DNA of 11,102 bases, from contig JABXKX010000615.1 of assembly GCA_013619035.1 (NCBI GenBank), positions 1 to 11,102 of the forward strand, read 5' to 3'. The position numbers were made by a program, and so were the translations under genes. Position 1 is the first letter of the stretch. Each line of letters opens with the position of its first letter. Under the pieces are notes generated by a model. It ran no database searches and was not told the DNA's origin. It saw only the letters and a list, made by a program, of their open reading frames with translations. This stretch comes from Peptostreptococcaceae bacterium (GTDB lineage Bacteria > Bacillota_A > Clostridia > Peptostreptococcales > Acidaminobacteraceae). Shown here piece by piece: positions 6,018-11,102 of the stretch.

Positions 6018-7251
6018 TATGCTTTCGCAAGAGGAAATAGATGCTTTATTAAGTGGTGGAGATGATGATTCGAGTGGTAGTGATGACAATCTAACTCCAG
6101 AAGAAATAGATGCGTTAGGTGAAGTTGGTAATATAAGTATGGGGACTGCAGCAACAACTTTGTTTACATTGTTGGGGCAAAAAGTAACAATTACTACACC
6201 TAAAGTTAATATTATAACTTACGAGGAATTAATCAGTGATTATGATGACCCGTGTGTTACAATTACTGTGAGATATAAAGAAGGTATCGAAGGTATAAAT
6301 ATCTTGATACTACAAGAAGCAGATGTTAAAATTATTACAGACCTAATGATGGGTGGAGATGGTACAAATGTATCTGATGAATTAACAGATCTACATTTAA
6401 GTGCTATTGGTGAAGCCATGAACCAAATGATTGGTTCGTCTTCAACTTCGTTGTCTGAAATGTTAGGTGAAAAAGTTGATATCTCGCCACCCGAACCTCA
6501 ATTTAATAGTTTGAAAGATTCAAACTTTGAAGATGTGGGTATAAGTTCGGATAGTAATGTTGTAAGAATAGCGTTTCGAATGACTGTAGGGGATTTAATT
6601 GATAGTCAAATAAATCAAGTAATGCCTATTGATGTCGCTAAGCAGTTGGTTGAGAATTTATTGAATAAAGGAAACGAACCAGAACCGGAACCAGAAATAA
6701 TACCAGAACCTGTGGTTGAAACTCAGGTCCCTGAGCCCGTGCAACAACCGGCTCAACAGCCAATTCAACAAGCGCCTCCGATGCAACAACCTATGGGGCA
6801 GCAATATCAACAAGCGCCGCAACAATACCAACAGGCGCCGCAACAATACCAACAGGCGCCACAACAATACCAACAAGCGCCACAACAGTATCAGCAAGCA
6901 CCACCACAATATCAACAACCACCAATGCAACAAGTAAATGCACAACCCGTTCAATTTGAATCTTTTGATGAAAATGGAGCGATTTCAGGGTATAATAATA
7001 ATATTAGTATTATTAAAGATGTACCACTGGAAATTACTGTTGAACTTGGGCGTACTAGAAAACGAATTAGCGAGATTTTAGATTTTGCACCTGGCTCAGT
7101 CATAGAACTGGATAAATTAGTTGGTGAAGCATTAGATATACTTGCTAACGGTAAGAAAATTGCAACAGGTGAAGTAGTAGTAGTTGATGAAAATTATGGT
7201 ATTAAAATTACAGATATTATAGTACCTGAACAAAGATTGAGCAACATATAG
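6010..7251 (+). CDS. fliY: Flagellar motor switch phosphatase FliY
   Basis: FliY is the Gram-positive FliN: it forms part of the C-ring and dephosphorylates CheY-P. The 413-residue protein begins with a CheY-P-binding peptide like that of FliM (MLSQEEIDALLSGG, 4-17). A CheC-type domain has two intact phosphatase motifs of the form D/S-x3-E-x2-N-x22-P: D34, E38, N41, P64, and S131, E135, N138, P161. A Pro/Glu then Gln/Pro/Tyr-rich linker (about 222-318) contains six tandem copies of a QQYQQAP heptad (264-305). A C-terminal FliN/SpoA domain follows (about 330-410: DVPLEITVELGRTRKRISEIL to IKITDIIVPE). The ATG at 6010 is chosen over the in-frame ATG at 6019 because AAGGAG at 5995-6000 is 9 nt from the former and 18 nt from the latter. 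It overlaps fliM by 8 nt and is followed by cheY. Confidence 0.96.
   Translation: MVDMLSQEEIDALLSGGDDDSSGSDDNLTPEEIDALGEVGNISMGTAATTLFTLLGQKVTITTPKVNIITYEELISDYDDPCVTITVRYKEGIEGINILILQEADVKIITDLMMGGDGTNVSDELTDLHLSAIGEAMNQMIGSSSTSLSEMLGEKVDISPPEPQFNSLKDSNFEDVGISSDSNVVRIAFRMTVGDLIDSQINQVMPIDVAKQLVENLLNKGNEPEPEPEIIPEPVVETQVPEPVQQPAQQPIQQAPPMQQPMGQQYQQAPQQYQQAPQQYQQAPQQYQQAPQQYQQAPPQYQQPPMQQVNAQPVQFESFDENGAISGYNNNISIIKDVPLEITVELGRTRKRISEILDFAPGSVIELDKLVGEALDILANGKKIATGEVVVVDENYGIKITDIIVPEQRLSNI
6799..6924 (+). repeat. 21-bp in-frame tandem repeat (6 copies) in the fliY linker
   Basis: Six head-to-tail 21-bp units occupy 6799-6924. The first five each encode QQYQQAP and the sixth is a diverged PQYQQPP. 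Units 2 and 3 differ at one base, as do units 3 and 4, which points to recent expansion. Units 1, 5 and 6 are more diverged. Because the unit is a multiple of three, copy-number change would lengthen or shorten the linker without breaking the frame. Confidence 0.93.
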
Positions 7252-7269
7252 TTTAAAGGAGGAAATATT

Positions 7270-7632
7270 ATGGCTAATGGTATATTAGTTGTTGATGACG
7301 CAGCTTTTATGAGAATGATGATCAAGGATGTATTATCAAAAAATGGTTATGAGATTCTTGGTGAAGCTGAGAATGGACAAAAGGCAATAGAAAAATATAA
7401 AGAATTAAATCCGGATTTGGTCATTATGGACATTACTATGCCTGAGGTAGACGGTATCCAAGCCGTAAAAGAAATAAAGAAATTCGATGCGAATGCTAAA
7501 ATTATCATGTGTTCAGCGATGGGACAACAAGCAATGGTAATTGAATCTATACAAGCTGGAGCAAGAGACTTTATAGTAAAACCTTTCCAAGCTGATCGTG
7601 TTGTTGAAGCTGTTAAAAAGGTAATAGGATAG
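7270..7632 (+). CDS. cheY: Chemotaxis response regulator CheY
   Basis: This is a 120-residue single receiver domain without an output domain. It has the acidic pair D9-D10 (ILVVDDAAFMRMMIKDVL), phosphoacceptor D54 (LVIMDITMPEVDG), S82 in the switch position (IIMCSAMGQQAM) and conserved K104 followed by proline (DFIVKPF). The position equivalent to the switch tyrosine is F101. Phosphorylated CheY binds the N-terminal peptides of FliM and FliY, both encoded just upstream, and is dephosphorylated by FliY. Its place between fliY and fliO, and its sequence, match the Bacillus/Clostridia operon CheY. It starts with AAAGGAGG at 7255-7262, 7 nt before the ATG, in an 18-nt gap after fliY. Confidence 0.97.
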   Translation: MANGILVVDDAAFMRMMIKDVLSKNGYEILGEAENGQKAIEKYKELNPDLVIMDITMPEVDGIQAVKEIKKFDANAKIIMCSAMGQQAMVIESIQAGARDFIVKPFQADRVVEAVKKVIG

Positions 7633-7647
7633 TATTAAGGAGTTGAG

Positions 7648-8001
7648 ATGTCGATTTCTTGTGCTATTGTAACACCTACATTCGACTCAAGTTATTTTCT
7701 TGTTATATTATCATTGGCTATGTTTATTGCCCTTGCTTATGTGACTACAGTGATTTTAAAAAAATCAAAGTTGTCTGGAGGCAAGGGTAGAAATATTCAT
7801 GTAGTAGAACGCTTTTACTTATCAGCAGATAAAATTCTGATGATTGTTTTAGTTGGAGAAGTTTACTATCTAATGTCTTACGATAAAACAGGTATGAAAT
7901 TGATGGATAAACTCGAAAATTTTACACCAAACGAAGCAGAAACTAATCAAACGAAATTTTCAGATTTACTTGAAAAAGTCAAAACTAACAAGGATCGATA
8001 A
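7648..8001 (+). CDS. fliO: Flagellar export-gate assembly protein FliO (FliZ of Bacillus)
   Basis: The 117-residue product has one membrane helix at about 17-37 (YFLVILSLAMFIALAYVTTV), then a basic stretch (KKSKLSGGKGR) and a cytoplasmic domain with the FliO pattern IHVVERFYLSADKILMIVLVGEVYYLMSY. FliO helps assemble the FliP ring of the export gate and is not a permanent part of it. The assignment rests on this pattern and on position directly before fliP. It is shorter than Bacillus subtilis FliZ (about 219 residues) and has no obvious cleaved signal peptide. It starts after AAGGAG in a 15-nt gap behind cheY. Its stop is 1 nt from the preferred fliP start. Confidence 0.88.
   Translation: MSISCAIVTPTFDSSYFLVILSLAMFIALAYVTTVILKKSKLSGGKGRNIHVVERFYLSADKILMIVLVGEVYYLMSYDKTGMKLMDKLENFTPNEAETNQTKFSDLLEKVKTNKDR
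7990..7995 (+). promoter_or_regulatory. Ribosome binding site that fixes the fliP start
   Basis: AAGGAT at 7990-7995, inside the end of fliO, lies 7 nt before the ATG at 8003. An in-frame TTG at 7970 has no comparable site and would put a polar extension in front of the signal peptide, so the ATG is preferred. Confidence 0.55.
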
Positions 8002-8002
8002 T

Positions 8003-8782
8003 ATGGTGTACATAAAAAAAAATAAAAGAAAAATAATTTTAGTTATATTTGTCCTATTGCTTCAGATGTTTTTTACATCTTCCATGGTATTTGCTACAGA
8101 ACCTGGTGATGTTATTATTCCTTCTCTGGAATTAAACTTTGGACAAGGAACGGACAATGCAGCTTCTAGTATTCAGATACTAGTACTTATAACAATTCTA
8201 TCTTTGGCGCCATCAATATTAGTTATGATGACGTCATTTACTAGGTTTATAATCGTTTTTTCTTTTTTAAGAAAAGCGATATCATTACAATCGACACCCC
8301 CGAATCAGGTACTCATTGCGTTAGCTCTATTTATGACGTTCTTTGTGATGGCACCTGTTTTTTCTGATGTCATTGATAATGCATATACACCTTATGTTAA
8401 TCAAGAAATAAGTCAGGAAGAAGCTCTTGACAATGCCGTAAAACCTCTCAAAGGATTTATGTTGAGGCAAGTTAGAACCGAAGATTTGGCTTTATTTGTT
8501 GATATGTCAGGTGGTGTGCAGTATGAAACTGCAAATGATATCCCATTAACAACCGTGATACCTGCATTTATAATTAGTGAACTTAAAACGGGTTTCCAAA
8601 TAGGCTTCTTGCTGTTCATACCATTTATTGTTATAGATATGGTAGTGGCGAGTACCTTGATGTCTTTGGGTATGATGATGTTACCACCGGTAATGATTTC
8701 ATTACCATTTAAAATACTATTATTTATTATGGTAGATGGTTGGCATTTACTAGTAGAGCAACTACTTAGGACGATAAAGTGA
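8003..8782 (+). CDS. fliP: Flagellar export-gate protein FliP
   Basis: Five FliP subunits form the core of the export gate with FliQ and FliR. From the ATG at 8003 the protein has 259 residues. It begins with a classical signal peptide: basic KKNKRK, a hydrophobic stretch, and a likely cleavage site after SMVFA, before TEPGD. FliP is known to carry a cleaved signal in many species. The conserved family blocks are present: SLAPSILVMMTSFTRFIIV, TPPNQVLIALALFMTFFVMAP, and the long C-terminal block running from FIISELKTGFQIGFLLFIPF through VVASTLMSLGMMMLPPVMIS to VDGWHLL. Several membrane segments are visible in these blocks. It follows fliO with a 1-nt gap and precedes fliQ by 9 nt. Confidence 0.96.
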   Translation: MVYIKKNKRKIILVIFVLLLQMFFTSSMVFATEPGDVIIPSLELNFGQGTDNAASSIQILVLITILSLAPSILVMMTSFTRFIIVFSFLRKAISLQSTPPNQVLIALALFMTFFVMAPVFSDVIDNAYTPYVNQEISQEEALDNAVKPLKGFMLRQVRTEDLALFVDMSGGVQYETANDIPLTTVIPAFIISELKTGFQIGFLLFIPFIVIDMVVASTLMSLGMMMLPPVMISLPFKILLFIMVDGWHLLVEQLLRTIK

Positions 8783-8791
8783 CGGTGAAAA

Positions 8792-9061
8792 ATGTCTAGT
8801 GTTATGGTTTCAGATATATTTAGAGATGCGATTTTTCATATTTTAATATTATCGGCACCTATGCTATTGTCAGCACTTATAGTAGGTCTTGTAATTTCCG
8901 TTTTTCAAGCCACAACCCAAATCCAAGAGCAAACCTTATCGTTTGTACCCAAAGTATTAGCGATATTTCTTGTTTTGATGCTTGCAGGTCCGTGGTTATT
9001 AACGACTTTAGTAGAGTTCACATTATCAATTTTTAATCAAATTGGTAATGTGATTTCATAG
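8792..9061 (+). CDS. fliQ: Flagellar export-gate protein FliQ
   Basis: The 89-residue protein has the two membrane helices of FliQ, at about 14-38 and 52-80. They are separated by the conserved block FQATTQIQEQTLSFVPKVLA, the family signature. Four FliQ copies clamp around FliP and FliR in the export gate. The length is normal for the family. The ribosome binding site (GGTGA, 4 nt after the fliP stop) is modest, suggesting coupling with fliP. Confidence 0.95.
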   Translation: MSSVMVSDIFRDAIFHILILSAPMLLSALIVGLVISVFQATTQIQEQTLSFVPKVLAIFLVLMLAGPWLLTTLVEFTLSIFNQIGNVIS

Positions 9062-9068
9062 GTGACTC

Positions 9069-9830
9069 ATGTTTTTTTATGATTATATATTAGTTGTCAT
9101 TTTGGTTTTTTCTAGAATAGCAGCAATGTTTAGTGTTGTTCCTATTTTTGGGGCTAAAAACACTCCTGTAATGACCAAAGTGGGATTCGTTTTTTTTATT
9201 TCTCTTATTTTAGTGCCTTTACAGTATGAAAGTTTCAGTTTAGAAATTGATACCTTTCTACAGTTCGGACAATATATTATAATTGAAACGATGGTTGGTT
9301 TTGCAATGGGTTTAGTCACTCTTATTATGATAAACACGTTTTACCTTGCAGGATCTTTAGTTGATAGAAATATTGGTTTTGCCATGGTGTCAGTTATTAG
9401 TGCGCAAGATGAATCACAATTGCCAGTTTCGGCAAATATATATTACATATTTGCATTGATGATTTTTATTATTACTAATTTCCATCATAAATTAATTATA
9501 GCCATTGTTGATAGCTATAAAACATTTCCGATAGGATCAAATCCACTGTTGGCGTTGATTGTTTATGATTATGTAGATGTTTTATCCTATTCCTTTGTAA
9601 TGGGTTTTAAAATGGCTGCTCCGTTTATCTTAACGGTTTTAATCGCCAATATATTGTTGGGTTTACTTTCAAAAGCAATGCCAGGTATGAATGTCTTCTT
9701 AATTGGTATGCCGTTAAAAATTTTAATAGGTCTTTTCTTGTTTTCAGTTGTAATCGGCAGTTATCCGGATTTAATTATTGCTATATTTGAAGAAATGATG
9801 AAATATATTTATAGATTGATTGGAATGTAA
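9069..9830 (+). CDS. fliR: Flagellar export-gate protein FliR
   Basis: FliR is the single-copy subunit closing the FliP-FliQ-FliR gate helix. The 253-residue product is strongly hydrophobic with about six to eight membrane segments. It has the family's N-terminal pattern (VFSRIAAMFSVVPIFGAKNTPVMTKVGF), the GSLVDRNIGFAM region, and the conserved C-terminal block LLSKAMPGMNVFLIGMPLKI. It begins 7 nt after fliQ with AGGTGA overlapping the fliQ stop, and ends 2 nt before flhB. In some clostridia fliR and flhB are fused into one gene. Here they are separate, with a clear TAA between them. Confidence 0.95.
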   Translation: MFFYDYILVVILVFSRIAAMFSVVPIFGAKNTPVMTKVGFVFFISLILVPLQYESFSLEIDTFLQFGQYIIIETMVGFAMGLVTLIMINTFYLAGSLVDRNIGFAMVSVISAQDESQLPVSANIYYIFALMIFIITNFHHKLIIAIVDSYKTFPIGSNPLLALIVYDYVDVLSYSFVMGFKMAAPFILTVLIANILLGLLSKAMPGMNVFLIGMPLKILIGLFLFSVVIGSYPDLIIAIFEEMMKYIYRLIGM

Positions 9831-9832
9831 TT

Positions 9833-10921
9833 ATGATCATTGAACAATTTAATCTTCAATTCTTCGCTGAAGAAAAAACTGAAGAGGCAACACCTAAGAA
9901 AAAAAGAGATGCAAGAAAAAAAGGTCAAGTCGCTCAAAGCAAAGATGTGGGTGGGGCTTTGATTATGATTGTTGTTGTATTGACAATACAAGTAACCAGT
10001 GATTGGTTCACCAATCAATTTGTAACGATTTACTATATTGTTAGCAATCAAATAACAAATGTAGATGCACTTTATAATCCAGTTAACTTAAATAATTTAT
10101 TCGGTGAGATCTTATTTAGAAGTATTCTTATCATTGCACCAATACTAGTAGCTGCTTTAGTAACTGGCGTTCTAGCATCCTATATGCAAATTGGAGTTAT
10201 GTTCAGTTTAGAAGCGATTAAACCAAAACTCAATAAACTAAGTCCTATCAGTGGATTCAAACGACTGTTCTCAATGAAATCATTGGTTGAATTAGCAAAA
10301 GCTGTAGCTAAGGGCACAATACTGGTTTATTTAGTTTATGATTATTTAATAGATAGAATTGATACCATTATTGGATGTTATCGGTTAGATATTATGGAAT
10401 TTGTAGTGTTGATGTGGGACTTTATTGTAGCAGTAACATTAAGAAGTGCAATCTTTTTATTAATTGTATCATTTGCAGATTTAGCTTTCAAAAGGTGGCA
10501 ACATAATAAAGATTTAAAAATGTCAAAAAAAGAAATTAAAGATGAATACAAACAAAGCGAAGGTGACCCGATGTTAAAAGGGAAAATTCGTGAAAAGCAG
10601 CGGGCAATGGCAATGAGCCGTATGATGCAAGATGTGCCAGATGCTGATGTTGTTATTACCAATCCAACACATTATGCAGTCGCTGTTGTTTATAATATGA
10701 ATGAGGGGGGATCTCCTCGAGTTGTAGCAAAAGGACAGAACCTTATTGCTCAAAACATTAAAAGGATTGCAACGGAAAATGATGTAACCATCGTTGAAAA
10801 TAAACCTCTTGCGAGAGCCTTATTTAGTGGGGCTGAAGTCGGAGATTTTATTCCAGTTGAATTATATCAAGCCGTCGCAGAAGTGCTGGCTTATGTATAT
10901 AGTCTTAAAGATAAGAAATAA
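9833..10921 (+). CDS. flhB: Flagellar export substrate-switch protein FlhB
   Basis: FlhB changes export from rod/hook to filament substrates when FliK signals hook completion. The 362-residue product starts with the conserved cytoplasmic segment EEKTEEATPKKKRDARKKGQVAQSKD (13-38). Four membrane segments follow, at about 40-55, 92-118, 160-178 and 188-217. The charged linker (LKMSKKEIKDEYKQSEGDP, 228-246) leads to the C-terminal autocleavage domain with NPTH at 277-280, cleaved between N277 and P278 in the family. The downstream sequence HYAVAVVYN to LARALFSGAEVGDFIP is also typical. The start lies 2 nt after the fliR stop and has only a weak ribosome binding site, so translation probably depends on coupling with fliR. 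Confidence 0.97.
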   Translation: MIIEQFNLQFFAEEKTEEATPKKKRDARKKGQVAQSKDVGGALIMIVVVLTIQVTSDWFTNQFVTIYYIVSNQITNVDALYNPVNLNNLFGEILFRSILIIAPILVAALVTGVLASYMQIGVMFSLEAIKPKLNKLSPISGFKRLFSMKSLVELAKAVAKGTILVYLVYDYLIDRIDTIIGCYRLDIMEFVVLMWDFIVAVTLRSAIFLLIVSFADLAFKRWQHNKDLKMSKKEIKDEYKQSEGDPMLKGKIREKQRAMAMSRMMQDVPDADVVITNPTHYAVAVVYNMNEGGSPRVVAKGQNLIAQNIKRIATENDVTIVENKPLARALFSGAEVGDFIPVELYQAVAEVLAYVYSLKDKK

Positions 10922-10932
10922 TGGGGTTTAAA

Positions 10933-11102
10933 ATGAAATTTAGTGATATATTTATTTCGATTTTTGTAATCGGTATCATATTATTGATCATCATACCAGT
11001 TCCTTTAGGTGTGCTTGATTTTTTATTGTCATTGAATATTGCTTTTTCATTACTAATATTATTGATTTCAATTTTTATTAAAGAATCATTAGAGTTTGCG
11101 GT
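10933..11102 (+). CDS. flhA: Flagellar export protein FlhA, N-terminal fragment (3' end outside window)
   Basis: The frame stays open to the window edge and gives 56 codons plus two bases. The translation has a short polar start, then two hydrophobic stretches joined by PVPLGVLDFLLSLNIAFSLL, a pattern typical of FlhA (proline pair, LDFLL-LNIA, then ILL-S). FlhA is the large ion-driven export engine whose cytoplasmic ring docks substrates, and it follows flhB in most operons. The ATG at 10933 is preferred because GGGG at 10923-10926 lies 6 nt before it. An in-frame ATG at 10921, overlapping the flhB TAA, would add four residues (MGFK) and cannot be excluded. The function call is firm; the start is uncertain. 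Confidence 0.93.
   Translation, partial: MKFSDIFISIFVIGIILLIIIPVPLGVLDFLLSLNIAFSLLILLISIFIKESLEFA

Noticed and set aside
6716..6937. Second plus-strand frame through the fliY repeat giving an Asn/Arg/His-rich peptide
   Set aside because: It is a frame-shifted reading of the same 21-bp repeat with no independent start signal. The fliY frame carries recognised domains on both sides.
6658..6954. Reverse-strand open frame opposite the fliY linker encoding a Leu/Arg-rich product
   Set aside because: It is the low-complexity complement of the CAA/CAG/CCA repeat of fliY, with no ribosome binding site or family pattern.
8227..8236. Perfect 10-bp palindrome ATGACGTCAT
   Set aside because: It lies inside fliP, in codons for conserved residues (M-T-S-F), with no second copy or operon boundary nearby. 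Chance is the simplest explanation.
8254..8277. T-rich and A-rich inverted repeat within fliP (TTTTCTT and AAGAAAA)
   Set aside because: It is within coding sequence for the conserved FSFLRKA segment and is imperfect. An internal terminator here would disrupt the operon.
1..11102. Search for a mobile element, CRISPR array, tRNA or defence-type system
   Set aside because: No transposase, direct-repeat array, RNA gene or foreign-looking insert is visible. The whole window is accounted for by flagellar genes and two short gaps.

Overview
This 11.1 kb window is a continuous piece of a flagellar (fla/che-type) operon. Every gene is on the plus strand. It is AT-rich, with strong AGGAGG-type ribosome binding sites and very tight packing. 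The gene order is fliK(3' end)-flgD-(flagellar operon protein)-flgE-flbD-motA-motB-fliL-fliM-fliY-cheY-fliO-fliP-fliQ-fliR-flhB-flhA(5' end). Using FliY instead of plain FliN, placing cheY between fliY and fliO, and carrying flbD-motA-motB between flgE and fliL all point to a Gram-positive Firmicute, most likely a member of the Clostridia. The genus cannot be fixed from the sequence. The stator proteins look like the sodium-driven PomA/PomB type, which would suit a marine, saline or alkaline anaerobe (inference).

Layout: bases 1-2586 encode hook construction: the end of the hook-length ruler FliK, the hook cap FlgD, a conserved small protein of unknown function, and the hook protein FlgE. Bases 2759-4986 encode torque generation: FlbD (SwrD family), the MotA/MotB stator and the stator-associated FliL. 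Bases 5016-7632 encode the switch and its signal: FliM, the CheY-P phosphatase FliY, and CheY. Bases 7648-11102 encode the export gate: FliO, FliP, FliQ, FliR, FlhB and the beginning of FlhA. Most junctions are overlaps or gaps under 30 nt, so most of the cistrons are probably co-transcribed and translationally coupled.

The only two real intergenic gaps (77 and 172 nt) lie immediately before and after flgE. Each contains a perfect hairpin: a 10-bp stem upstream and an 11-bp stem downstream. Neither has a proper U-tract, so they look more like processing, stability or attenuation elements than simple terminators. A consensus TTGACA sits inside the right arm of the downstream hairpin, and TATAAT-like boxes follow it just ahead of flbD, so a secondary promoter for the motor genes is possible.

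I do not see an undescribed biological system here. The genes are a canonical set. The points most worth a second look are the hairpins bracketing flgE, the 21-bp in-frame tandem repeat in the FliY linker, the PomAB-like stator, and the uncharacterised conserved gene between flgD and flgE.
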